From Myxococcales bacterium (GTDB lineage Bacteria > Myxococcota_A > Polyangia > Haliangiales > Haliangiaceae): DNA of 64,000 nt. Positions 20,693 to 33,300 of this stretch are shown here, piece after piece (position 1 is the stretch's first letter; each line of letters opens with the position of its first letter). Location: positions 124,001-188,000 of the forward strand of contig JADJGV010000014.1 of NCBI GenBank assembly GCA_016707895.1, written 5' to 3'. The translations under genes were made by a program, and so were the position numbers. Under the pieces are notes generated by a model. It did not search any database, was not told the DNA's origin, and worked only from the letters and a program-made list of their open reading frames with translations.

Positions 20693-20698
20693 ACGATA
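20693..20698 (-). promoter_or_regulatory. -10 hexamer TATCGT, leaderless start
   Basis: TATCGT on the minus strand ends 6 nt before the ATG at 20686, and no SD is seen. The activator therefore has its own promoter although it follows the kinase gene. Confidence 0.55.
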
Positions 20699-20738
20699 GC
20701 CGAAGATCGCCGACGATCGCGAAGCGGCGGGCGCGCGA

Positions 20739-23489
<2,751 letters not shown>

Positions 23490-23495
23490 GCGCGC

Positions 23496-23501
23496 ATACT
23501 A
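23496..23501 (-). promoter_or_regulatory. -10 hexamer TAGTAT, leaderless start
   Basis: TAGTAT on the minus strand ends 6 nt before the GTG at 23489 and lies in the 62-nt gap after the RHS gene. The kinase is thus transcribed separately from the RHS gene. Confidence 0.55.
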
Positions 23502-23551
23502 GGCCATCGGCGCCAGGATGCACGGCCGCCGCCGGGCCGAGGTGACATCGA

Positions 23552-26500
23552 TCAATCGAACGGCGAGTCGAATTCATAGCCGATCGCGTCGGTGGCGCTG
23601 TCGTACGCGTCCCCGGCCGCGCCGAAGAGGAGGACGTTGCTGAGGGGGTTGATGGCTTTTTCGATCCCTCGATTCAGCCACGTGAGGGCCCGGCCGTCGG
23701 TCTGCACGCCCCCGTCGACGCTGTACCACCCCCAGCCCTTCTCGGACGCGGTGGGGCCAAGCGTGATGTCGACCTTGAACTTCGTGGGGCCGACGCTCGC
23801 GTTGGGCGAGATCTTGACCGCGACCGGCGTGACTTCGACGTGGCCGTCACGCCCGACATGAAACTGGCCGACGACCGGTCCAACGTCGACATGGCCGCCG
23901 AGCATCCATGACGGGGTGAACGTGCGCTTGGCGTCGACCCCGGTGATCGTGACCCCGTCCTTCAACGTCGCCTTCACGGTGAAGAAGGAAGCCTGGTAGT
24001 CCCCTTCGGTAACGGTCGCGCCGCGCACCTCCACCGCAGGGCCATGCGTCGTGACCTTGACGCGGGTGTCCAGGACCGCGAGCTCGCACTTGGCCACGAA
24101 GAAGCACGTCACTGGCTTCGCCGGCTTGGCGGGGGCGGGCTCCGACTCGCGACCGTCGGGGTCGTAGTACCGCAGCGCGTTGTTCAGCGAGAACGCGTAC
24201 AGGTTGGCCTCCTGCGGGTTCGCGCCCGCCGCGTCCGGCGCGAACCGGAACAGCGGATCGGCGCTCACCCAGCGCAGCGCCACCGGGTCGTACGAGCGGT
24301 AGCCGTAGTGGCGCAGGCCCGAGGCCTGGTCGGCCTCCTTGCCGTTGAAGCCGCGGCGGTGGTTGCCGCTGCCGCTCGACCCGACCAGCTCGCCGAACGC
24401 GCCGTAGACGAACGCGCCCCGCACCTGGCCGTCCTGGCTGGTCGTCAGCGCCAGGCTCTGCAGCGCGTCGGCGTACTGCAGCTCGAGCGTGGCGGCGCTG
24501 CCGACCGTGGTCTTCTCGGCGCGGGCGATCGGCTCGCCGGCCGCGACGTGGTGGTAGCGGCGCTGCTGCGCGCCGGCGAACGAGAACAGCGTCTCGCTCT
24601 CGCCGAACCACAGCTTCACGCCCTCGGGGCCCATCGCCACCAGGCGCTCGGCGCCGGGGCCGAACAGGTAGCGCTCGACGCTGTACGGCGACGACACCTC
24701 GTGCAAGAGGCCGTCACCGCCGAACGTGAACCACTCGGCGCCCCAGCCGATCTGGCGCTGGGTCATGTTGCCGGCGCTGTCGTAGAGGTACGCCGCGGCC
24801 GCCGCGCCGGTGGCCTTGTCGGTCAGGCGATCGACCGCCTGCGGATCGGTCGCGCCGTAGGCGTACGCGACGTCGCGGTTGGGCAGCTCGCCGCCGCCGC
24901 TGGCGACCGTCGCCGTGAGCGGGCTGCCGGTCTTGCCGTAGGTGAACTGGCCGCTGTAGGCCAGCGGCCCCTGGGCGCTGATCACCCGGTGGCGCGCGTC
25001 GTGCTCGATCACCGCGTCGGCGATCAGGCCGGCGGTCTGGCCGTCGACCAGGCGCAGGTCGCCGAAGCCGTCGAAGCCGAAGCCGCGCTCGTGCAGCGTC
25101 TCGCCGGTGGTGGTGCGGAACACGCGGTCGGCGACCACGCGGCCGAGCACGTCGTACTGCCAGTCGCGCTGCTGCGGCGACCACGCCGAGGTGCGGCGGT
25201 ACGGGTGCCCGCTGACCCGGCGATCGTAGTGCGCGAGGCCGACCTCGACGCCGTTGGGCTGGCGCCAGGCGACGTCGGCGAGATCGCCGCGGGTGTCGTA
25301 GGCGTAGCGCCACGCGCTGCCGTCGTCCCAGGTCACGTTGGTCGGGTGCCCCAGCGCGTCGTAGCGCCGCTCCACCCACTGCGTCGAGTTCAGCGTCGCG
25401 CCCTGGGTCGCGGTCAGCGTGATCGTGCGGGTCTCCTTGGCCACCTGGCCGCTGGTCGCGTAGGTGCGGCTGATGCTGCCGAAGCCCGGCAAGGTGATCA
25501 GGTGCGCCGGCCCGTAGGTGCCGTTGCCGTCGTAGGCCATCGTCAGCGTGCCGAGGCCGAGCTGCGCGACGCGCCCGGTGGTCATGCCGCGGGTCGCCGG
25601 CGTGTAGCTGGTCGGCCGGTTGCGCGCGTCGTAGATCGTCGTCGACGTGTACTGCGCCGCGGTGCCGCCGGCCGGCACCGGCTCGGTCTGCGCCGTCATG
25701 TTGCCGTTGCCGTCGTAGCCGTAGCTCCAGGTCCGGCCGGCGCGCGCGATCGACGTCCGCAGGCCGCGCCAGTCGTAGGCCATCGCGGTGGTGACGCCAT
25801 CGGCATCGACGATCGACTGCACCCGCCGGGCGGCGTCGTAGTCGTAGGTGGTGATCGCCACCTGGCCCGCGCCCGGGTTGTCGTGCTCGAGCACCTGCCG
25901 GAGCTGTCCGTACAGGTCGTGGCGCAGCGTGGTGCGCGCGCCGTCGCCGTCGACCGGCGAGGTCTCGACCACCTCGGTGTCGAGGCCGGCGTAGGTCACG
26001 CGCTCGCCGGTGTTGTCGGGCCGGGTCAGCGCGGTGGTGCGGCCGAGGCCGTCGCGGGCGTAGGTGGTGGGCACCGTGCCGGCGCCGATCGGGCTGGGCG
26101 CGGTGATGGTGCGCACCTGGCCGCCCGCGTCGTAGGCGTACGTGGTGACCGCGTCACCGGCGCCGCCGAACGCGGTCGCGCGCAGCACGCGGCCGGCGCC
26201 GTCGTACTCCTCCATGGCGCCGAGCCAGGTGGTCCCGACGGTCTGGAGCTTCCAGGTCACGTGGCGGTTGGGCACCGCGTTGTCGACGTAGCTGTGCTGC
26301 TCGACCTCGCGCAGGTCATAGCCCATCGCGCCGGCGGCCGGGTCCAGCGAGGCGCTGTGCGACAGCACGCGGCCGAAGCCGTCGACGGTCCAGCTCTCGG
26401 TGTCGTAGGCCCAGCCGCCGGTGGTGTTGGTGTAGCGCCAGTTGGGGCCCTGGCGGCTCAGGCGCGCGCCGGTCGCCATGTCGAACGTGTCGAACCGCTG

Positions 26501-29500
26501 CGCGTTGGTCTGATCGACGTACGAGACCGGGTTGACCTGGAACGCGTCGTAGAGCCAGCGCTCGGTCGGCCAGGTGTTGGCCGCGACCTGGTTGGGGTGC
26601 TTGATCGACAGCACCAGGCCGGTCACCGTGAACGTGCGCAGCGTGCGCGTGTAGCTGCTGCCGTCCTTGTACGCGCGGGTCTCGACCGGCAGGCCCGGCG
26701 TGTCGTACAGGGTCTGGGTCTTGGTCGCGGGGATGTACAGCGTGCGCGGCCCGGCCACGGTGTTGTACGTGTAGATGCGCCCGACCTCCTCGACAGTGGT
26801 CAGCAGACGCCCGTCGGTCGCGGTCCAGCGCTTCTCGTACTCGCGGCGGGTGTAGCGCGGCGAGGCGACGCCGTCGGTGGTCTCGGTGCGGACGTTGAGC
26901 ATGACCTGCGGGATCGGCCCGTTCAGCGGCGCCCAGCGCTCCCACACCTGGGTGGTCGTCAGCGTGCCAGCCGGCGCGGCCAGACACTGCGCGAGGGTCT
27001 GATCGGCGGTGCAGGTGCGCGCCCGGGTCACCGTCGGGTAGGTGACGCTGGCGGTGCTGCCGGCGAGGTAGTCGTAGCCGCGCGCGTACTCGACGTGGCT
27101 GATCAGCGCGTGGCTGGTGCCGCGCTTGATCCAGGTCGCGGTCGACGCCAGCGCGCCCTGGCCGTCGGCGCCCAGCAGGCCGTAGCCGAAGGTCTGGACC
27201 ACGCGGCGGGCGTCGTCGCCGGCCTGGCCGGAGCTGTCGACGGTGACCTCGGCGAACCCGAGGAAGCCCGGCGTGCCGGGGTGGGTGGCGGCGGGGCCGC
27301 CCAGGCCGAAGCGCGGCGCCTTGTAGCGGTAGCTGGTGCGCAGGTCAGGCTGGCCCTGGCCCGGGCTGACCGTCACGCGCGCGACCACGTTGCGCGGCGC
27401 GAGCGCCTGGCCGTCGAGATCGACGACCGCGGCGTCGGTGGTCGACGCGTAGTCGAAGCGGGTCACGCCGCCGCGGCCGTTGTCGATGGTGGCGAGCAGG
27501 CGCAGCGGCGTGCCCAGCGCGTCGGTGCGAATGGTGGCGGTGCCGGCGGCGTCATAGCTCACGGCGTCGGGCAGGCCGTCGCCGGTGAGGTCGAGCATGT
27601 CGCTCTGGCGCTGCCACGGCTGCGGCAAGGCGCGGCCGCCGCGGATCAGGCTCTCCAGGGGCTCCCACTCGGCCGTCGCCAGGCTGCGGTAGTCGAGCGC
27701 GCGGGCGCCGCCGAGGATGCGGTAGGCGAGGATCAGGCTCGCCGGGTTGACGATCGTGCCGCTCGGGACCTGCTGGATCAGCTCGAGCGCGCCGTCGCCG
27801 TCGAGGTCGAACAGTCGGCGCAGGAAGCCGCGGTAGCCCTCGACCCAGGTCGCGGGCGAGGTGTAGTAGGTGACGTCGGCGCGGGCCTCGTCGACCGGCG
27901 AGGGGAAGCCGAGCGAGACGATCGGCCCGAACGCGCCGACCACGTCGGCCGGCAGGCCGCCGCCTTGACCGCCTGGCATGTTGTAGGACACGCCGAGCAG
28001 GCCGGCGGCGCCGGTCGTCGGATCGGTCTGCTGCACCAGCATGTCGGGCAGGCCGTCGCCGTTGACGTCGCGGAACGCCACGGTGCTGCGGGTGGTGAAC
28101 ACCTTGCCGCCGAAGCCGGCGGCCTCGCTGGTGCCCTGCGCGGTGGGCGCGAAGCCGGCGAACCGCCAGCGCACGGCGGTCTCGAACGAGAGCCCGTCGG
28201 GCTTGCCGCGCCAGACGTGCAGGTACCCGCCGGGGATGCCGACGATCGGCTCCTGGACGAACACGTCGGGCGTCAGCGCGACCAGATCCTGGAGACCGTC
28301 GCCGTCGATGTCGATCATCGACGGCAGCCGCGGCACGAACTCGTTGGACAGCGTGCCCATCGACGCGCCGCCGCCGGGCAGCGGGCGCGGGCTGGTGACG
28401 TACGAGCTGGTGCCGTACGCCTCGAGGCTCATGCCGCCGAACGCCGGCACGCCGTGCTGGACGCGCCAGAGGAACGGCGGCCCGGGCACGACCGGCGCGC
28501 CGCCGACGCACTCGGGCGTGACCGGATCGGGGTTGCCCGGGTCGGCGGGGTTGGGGCAGTTGGTGCCGAAGGTGCACGTGTTGGGCGAGTCGCAGACGCC
28601 CGTGACCATGTTGTAGACCTGTCCGCTCGGACAGCTCGCAACGCACGTCTTGGCGCTCGCGTCGTAGCTGCGACCAGTGCCGCAGCTGCAATAGACATTG
28701 CCGTTGTTGTCGGGGAGGGTCCCGGGCATGCCCTCGGGGCAGCCGCCGCTCGACGGCGTGCCCTGGCCGTTGTCGGTGCAGGTGAACCCGTCGTCGAAGT
28801 CGCCGCCCATGTAGCAAGGGCTGGCCGACGGCTCCGACAGCAGGTCCGTCCGCCCGTCGTTGTCCCAGTCGACCAGGTTGTAGGTCACCGAAGCGCCGCG
28901 CTCGATACAGAACTTGGTCGACAGCGTCGTCGGGCGCTGCGCGAACTGCCCGGCCAGCGTGCAGTACTCCCACAGCGGGTCGCGCTGGCCGGGGATCTTC
29001 CAGTCGGCGCTGGGCAGATCGATCGGCGGCGCCGCGGCCGCGAACTGGCCGTCGGCGAGGCCCTTGCGCCAGTGCAGGCGGCACTTCGGATCCGAGGTGA
29101 CCGCGACGTGATCGAGGCGGCCGTCGCCGTCGAAGTCGAGGAAGCCGGACGTGGCGCCGGCCAGCGTGCCCTGCTCGCGCGGGGCGTTGGCGACGGTGAG
29201 CGTGCGCCCGAGCGTGCGCTGCGCGGGCCCGTAGCTGAAGCGGGTCGGCGGCGCGGCGGTCTCGACGCCCTGCGGGCTGCGCGCGGTGACGTCGAGCTGG
29301 GTCAGGTAGCGCAGCGCCGAGGCGCCGCACGCGCGCTCGGCGGCGTCGTAGGTCAGCTTCACCTTGCGGGCGATCCGCCAGGCGCTCGACGGCGTGTCCT
29401 TGACCGAGGTGCGGATCTCGTCGAGGCGACGGGCGCCGTTCAGGCGGCGGAAGCCGGAGTGGAGGTCGACGCTGGCGCCGACCGGGAAGCCGCCGCACAG

Positions 29501-30283
29501 CGCCAGCGCGCCGGGGGCGCCGGGCGTGCCGCCGTCGTAGACGAAGTCGACGCGCGCGTGAGCGCCCAGGCTGGCGGCGGCGTTCGACGTGTACTCGATC
29601 GCGCTCGGGACGTACTCCTGGTAGCCGTCGTGGGCGACGCCCGCGTAGAGGTACGTGATGGTGTTGCCGAGGGCGTCGCTCTCCTTGGTGAGCCGCCAGC
29701 GGCCGGCGTCGACCTGGAAGAACTCGTAGGCGTGACCGTCGGCGCTCCGCGCGGTCCACATGCCGGTGCCGACGTCGCGCTGGTAGCGCACGAACTCGCC
29801 GTCGACCTCGGCGCGGTAGCGCTCGCCGCTGCCCGGGTCCTGGGTGTTGGCGATCAGCTTGCCCGAGCTCCCGGACAGCGTCGTGCGGTAGCGGTTCTCG
29901 TTGGGGAAGTCGGGGTCGCGCTCGATGCGCGGCAGATCGAGCGACCACCCGACCGCCAGGCCGCCGCGCAGCGCGCCGGCCGACGAGTACGCGAGCGCGA
30001 GCGCCGGCTGCATGCCGCCGCGTCCGGCGGGCACGTCGATCGCGACCTGGTACGAGGCGGTGCCGACCTGCTCGGAGACCCGGCTGTCTCCGGGCGCGCG
30101 CAGGCCTTCGGGCGGCTTGGCGTCGCGGGTCGCGGTCGCGAACGGGTCGCTCGGTGCGCCGAACGCGTGAGGCAGCGTGGCGAGCGCCATGCCCAGCGTG
30201 AGGCCGGCGGTGGCGATGCGCGTCGAGGGGCGGCGAGGTGAAGTGCGCGGAGGTCGCGGCTTGGGGGGTGGGGGTAGATGCAT
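23552..30283 (-). CDS. Giant SpvB/VCBS/RHS-repeat exported protein with variable C-terminal tip
   Basis: The 2243-residue protein has an N-terminal signal-like segment (IATAGLTLGMALATLPHAFGAP). An SpvB/TcdB-like N-terminal domain follows (about 55-390; GTASYQVAIDVPAGRGGMQP), then FG-GAP/VCBS-type propeller repeats (DFDGDGRLDHVA, DWDNDGRTDLL, DIDGDGLQDLVAL, DVNGDGLPDMLV). A Cys-rich EGF-like insertion sits at about 490-595. Many YD/RHS repeats (YDAAGGQVRTI, YDYDAARRVQSI) fill about 1300-1950. The RHS core is GLRHYGYRSYDPVALRWVSADP, with YDPDGRE near residue 2041. The last 200 residues match no domain I know. That 3' segment is visibly less GC-rich than the body, as expected for an exchangeable tip. 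RHS shells encapsulate and release C-terminal toxins. No small immunity gene follows; a kinase gene does. Confidence 0.92.
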   Translation of the reverse strand: MHLPPPPKPRPPRTSPRRPSTRIATAGLTLGMALATLPHAFGAPSDPFATATRDAKPPEGLRAPGDSRVSEQVGTASYQVAIDVPAGRGGMQPALALAYSSAGALRGGLAVGWSLDLPRIERDPDFPNENRYRTTLSGSSGKLIANTQDPGSGERYRAEVDGEFVRYQRDVGTGMWTARSADGHAYEFFQVDAGRWRLTKESDALGNTITYLYAGVAHDGYQEYVPSAIEYTSNAAASLGAHARVDFVYDGGTPGAPGALALCGGFPVGASVDLHSGFRRLNGARRLDEIRTSVKDTPSSAWRIARKVKLTYDAAERACGASALRYLTQLDVTARSPQGVETAAPPTRFSYGPAQRTLGRTLTVANAPREQGTLAGATSGFLDFDGDGRLDHVAVTSDPKCRLHWRKGLADGQFAAAAPPIDLPSADWKIPGQRDPLWEYCTLAGQFAQRPTTLSTKFCIERGASVTYNLVDWDNDGRTDLLSEPSASPCYMGGDFDDGFTCTDNGQGTPSSGGCPEGMPGTLPDNNGNVYCSCGTGRSYDASAKTCVASCPSGQVYNMVTGVCDSPNTCTFGTNCPNPADPGNPDPVTPECVGGAPVVPGPPFLWRVQHGVPAFGGMSLEAYGTSSYVTSPRPLPGGGASMGTLSNEFVPRLPSMIDIDGDGLQDLVALTPDVFVQEPIVGIPGGYLHVWRGKPDGLSFETAVRWRFAGFAPTAQGTSEAAGFGGKVFTTRSTVAFRDVNGDGLPDMLVQQTDPTTGAAGLLGVSYNMPGGQGGGLPADVVGAFGPIVSLGFPSPVDEARADVTYYTSPATWVEGYRGFLRRLFDLDGDGALELIQQVPSGTIVNPASLILAYRILGGARALDYRSLATAEWEPLESLIRGGRALPQPWQRQSDMLDLTGDGLPDAVSYDAAGTATIRTDALGTPLRLLATIDNGRGGVTRFDYASTTDAAVVDLDGQALAPRNVVARVTVSPGQGQPDLRTSYRYKAPRFGLGGPAATHPGTPGFLGFAEVTVDSSGQAGDDARRVVQTFGYGLLGADGQGALASTATWIKRGTSHALISHVEYARGYDYLAGSTASVTYPTVTRARTCTADQTLAQCLAAPAGTLTTTQVWERWAPLNGPIPQVMLNVRTETTDGVASPRYTRREYEKRWTATDGRLLTTVEEVGRIYTYNTVAGPRTLYIPATKTQTLYDTPGLPVETRAYKDGSSYTRTLRTFTVTGLVLSIKHPNQVAANTWPTERWLYDAFQVNPVSYVDQTNAQRFDTFDMATGARLSRQGPNWRYTNTTGGWAYDTESWTVDGFGRVLSHSASLDPAAGAMGYDLREVEQHSYVDNAVPNRHVTWKLQTVGTTWLGAMEEYDGAGRVLRATAFGGAGDAVTTYAYDAGGQVRTITAPSPIGAGTVPTTYARDGLGRTTALTRPDNTGERVTYAGLDTEVVETSPVDGDGARTTLRHDLYGQLRQVLEHDNPGAGQVAITTYDYDAARRVQSIVDADGVTTAMAYDWRGLRTSIARAGRTWSYGYDGNGNMTAQTEPVPAGGTAAQYTSTTIYDARNRPTSYTPATRGMTTGRVAQLGLGTLTMAYDGNGTYGPAHLITLPGFGSISRTYATSGQVAKETRTITLTATQGATLNSTQWVERRYDALGHPTNVTWDDGSAWRYAYDTRGDLADVAWRQPNGVEVGLAHYDRRVSGHPYRRTSAWSPQQRDWQYDVLGRVVADRVFRTTTGETLHERGFGFDGFGDLRLVDGQTAGLIADAVIEHDARHRVISAQGPLAYSGQFTYGKTGSPLTATVASGGGELPNRDVAYAYGATDPQAVDRLTDKATGAAAAAYLYDSAGNMTQRQIGWGAEWFTFGGDGLLHEVSSPYSVERYLFGPGAERLVAMGPEGVKLWFGESETLFSFAGAQQRRYHHVAAGEPIARAEKTTVGSAATLELQYADALQSLALTTSQDGQVRGAFVYGAFGELVGSSGSGNHRRGFNGKEADQASGLRHYGYRSYDPVALRWVSADPLFRFAPDAAGANPQEANLYAFSLNNALRYYDPDGRESEPAPAKPAKPVTCFFVAKCELAVLDTRVKVTTHGPAVEVRGATVTEGDYQASFFTVKATLKDGVTITGVDAKRTFTPSWMLGGHVDVGPVVGQFHVGRDGHVEVTPVAVKISPNASVGPTKFKVDITLGPTASEKGWGWYSVDGGVQTDGRALTWLNRGIEKAINPLSNVLLFGAAGDAYDSATDAIGYEFDSPFD

Positions 30284-30288
30284 GCGGT

Positions 30289-30294
30289 CGCCTA
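30289..30294 (-). promoter_or_regulatory. Candidate -10 hexamer TAGGCG before the RHS gene
   Basis: TAGGCG on the minus strand ends 5 nt before the ATG at 30283. It fits the positional pattern but lacks the final T, and no SD precedes the start. Confidence 0.35.
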
Positions 30295-30356
30295 GAGCAA
30301 CCGCGGTGCCATCCCAACCGCGCGGATGTGTTCGGTCGACGCGCGCCGGTCGGCCG

Positions 30357-30385
30357 GACTGCCCGGGCAGTTCGCCCGGACAGTC
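30357..30385 (-). terminator. Large hairpin at the end of the RND efflux operon
   Basis: GACTG (30357-30361) pairs with CAGTC (30381-30385), and CCGGGC (30363-30368) pairs with GCCCGG (30374-30379), with one mismatch and a 5-nt loop. The structure begins at the stop codon of the RND transporter gene. There is no U-tract, so it may act as a terminator or an mRNA 3' stabiliser. Confidence 0.5.
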
Positions 30386-33300
30386 ACCCGGACGTCGACC
30401 CCGCGCGCCGGGCGCGCCAGCGCACGCCGAGGTCGTGGACGAACTCGTAGAACGTCGGCAGCGCGAGCAGCGTGAACAGCGTCGACGTGATCAGGCCGCC
30501 GATCATGACGATCGCCAGCGGCCGCTCGAGCTCGGTGCCGTGGAGGCGCAGCACCAGCAGCGGCATCAGCCCGAGGATCGCGGTGGCCGCGGTCATGATC
30601 TTGGGCCGCACCCGGCCCAGGCACGCCTCGCGCAGCGCGACCGCGAACGGCCGGCCCTCGGCGCACAGGTCGCGGGTCTGGGCCACCAGCACCAGGCCGT
30701 TCTGCACCGCGATGCCGAACAGGCCGATCAAGCCGACCAGCGCCGACACGCTCCAGGTCTCGCCGGCCAGCCACAACGCGACGATGCCGCCGACGAACGC
30801 GTCGGGGAGCGTCGCCAGGATCACCAGCGTCTCGGCCAGCGTGCGCACCGCCAGGTACAGCAGCACGAACACCGCGAGCACCGCGATCGCGATCGCGATC
30901 ACCAGCGCGCGCTGGGCCCGGGCCTGGGTCTCGACCTTGCCGCCGACGTCGACGAAGTAGCCGGGCGGCAGCTCGAGCTCGCGGGCCAGCGCCGCGCGCA
31001 CCGCCGCCGCGGTCGAGCCGAGATCGCGGCCGGCCACCGACGCCTCGACCGCGACCCGCCGGCTGCCGGCCTCGCGCTTGATCGTGCCCGGCCCGAAGCC
31101 GGGCTCGATCCGCGCCAGCTTGCCCAGCGGGATGCGCGACTGATCGTGGCCGTCGACCAAGAGCGCGTTCAGCGCCGCGCCGTCCTTGCGGTGGTCCTCG
31201 GCCAGCCGCACCACCAGATCGAACCGGCGCTGGCCGACCGCCACCTCGCCGACGACGCGGCCGGCCAGGCCGATCGCCACCGCGTCGGTGACGTCGCCCG
31301 GCGTGAGCCCGACCCGCGCCGCCGCGGCGCGATCGATCTCGACCCGGAGCTGCGGCAGGCCGGTGGGGCGCTCGGCGCGCACGTCGGCGACGCCGTCGAC
31401 CCTGCCCATGATCGCCGCGGCGCGCTCGGCCAGCTCGCCCAAGGTCGCCAGGTCGGGGCCGAAGATCCGCACCGCCAGGTCGGCCGGCGTGCCGCCGAGG
31501 CCCTCGTCGATGCGCATGCCCAGCGGCGTCGTGAACGACGCCGACAGCCCGGGGATCGGCTCGACCGCCTCGCGCATCGCCGCCTCGAGCGCGGCGGTCG
31601 AGCGCGCGCGATCCGGGCGCAGCACGATCAGCACGTCGGACAGCGTGTGCGGCATCGGATCCTCGGTGTGCTCGCCGCGGCCGGTGCGGCGCACGACGTC
31701 CTCGACCTCGGGGAAGGCGCGCAGCACGTCCTCGACGCGGTGGTTGAGGCGATCGACCTCGTCGAGCGAGGCCTCGGCCGGCAGCGAGGTCTGCATCAGC
31801 ACCGCGCCCTCGTCGAGCTCGGGCATGAAGTCGGAGCCGAGCTGGGTGGCCAGCCACAGCGCCGGCACGGTCACCGCCAGCGTGCCCAGCCGCACCCAGC
31901 CGGCGTGGCGGAGCGCGCCGTCGAGCAGCGGCCGGTAGCCGCGCTTGATCGCGCGGATCAGCGCGACGTCCTCGGGGCGGCCGGGCCGGCGCGGGCGCAG
32001 CACCGCCGCGGCCAGCACCGGCACCAGCGCCAGCGCCAGCACCAAGGACGCCAGCATCGCGGCGATCACCGCGCCGGCCAGCGGCGCGTACATCCGGCCC
32101 TCGATGCCGGTCATCGCGAACAGCGGCACGAACACCGCGACGACGATCGCGGTGGCGAACGCGATCGGGCGGCCGACCTCGAGCACCGCCGCCAGCGCGC
32201 GCGCGCGCCGGTCGGCGGCCGGGTGCGCCGACAGCCGGTGGACGACGTTCTCGGCGACGATGATCGCGGCGTCGACCAGCAGGCCGACCGCGATCGCCAG
32301 GCCGCCCAGCGTCATCGTGTTGAGGCCGATGCCGGCCAGGCGCAGGAACACGCCGGCCAGCGCCAGCGACAGCGGCAGGGTCAGCGTGACCAGCAGCGCC
32401 GCGCGCAGGTTGCCGAGCAGCCCGAACAGCACCAGCACCACCAGCCCGGCGCCGATCAGCACCGCGCGGCCCACGCCGCCCAGCGCCGAGCGCACCAGCC
32501 GCGACTGATCGTAGACCACGCGCACCTTCACGCCCGGCGGCAGGCCTGGCTGCAGCTCGGCCAGCGCGCGGCGCACCCCGTCGGCGACCGCGACGGTGTC
32601 GGCGCCGAACTGCCGCACGACGCGGCAGCTCACCACCTCGCCGGCCAGCCGGTGGGCCAGGCCGCGCCGCACCGCCGGCCCCTCGCGCACGTCGGCGACG
32701 TCGCCCAGGAGCACCGGCGTCCGGCCGCGCACCGCCACGACGGTCGCGGCGATGTCGGCGACGCTGTGGGCCCGGGCGTCGGCGTGGACCGTCCACTCCA
32801 TCGGGCCCTGGGTGACGAAGCCGCCGGCGGCGGTGGCGCTGGTGCCCTCGGCGGCGTGGACCAGCTCGGCCAGCGTCACGCCGCGGGCCGCCATGCGATC
32901 GGGGTCGACCTGGATCTGGAACTCGCGCAGGTAGCCGCCCAGCCGCTCGACCGCGGCGACGCCGGGCACCGCCAGGAGCCGGTTCTTGATCTCGTGCTCG
33001 GCCAGATCGCGCAGCGTCATCAGGTCGGCGGTGCCGGGGTCGGCCTCGATCGTGAACTCGAAGATCTCGTTGAGCCGGCCGCTCAGGCTCGACAGCACCG
33101 GCGCGCCGGTGCCGGGCGGTAGCGCGACCTGGCCCAGCCGCTCGGCGACCCGCTGCCGCGCGCGCTCGTAGGCGACGTCGGGCTCGAACTCGATCGTCAC
33201 CTGCGCGACGCCGGCGGTCGAGCTGGACCGCACCCGGCGCACGTCGGGCAGGCCGGCCAGCGCGGTCTCGATCGGGATCGCCACCCGCAGCTCGAGCTCC

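Noticed and set aside
24044..30241. A 2065-residue open frame on the plus strand opposite the RHS gene
   Set aside because: It is a by-product of high GC codon bias: its translation is His/Arg/Gly/Val-rich with no domain, start site or compositional logic, and the opposite strand has clear RHS repeats.
23552..30283. A complete Tc toxin complex
   Set aside because: SpvB/TcdB and RHS features are present in one chain, but no TcA pore-forming gene or separate TcC is nearby.
30177..33122. A 981-residue plus-strand open frame opposite the RND pump
   Set aside because: It is a shadow ORF rich in Gln, Arg and His; the minus strand has unmistakable RND helices.
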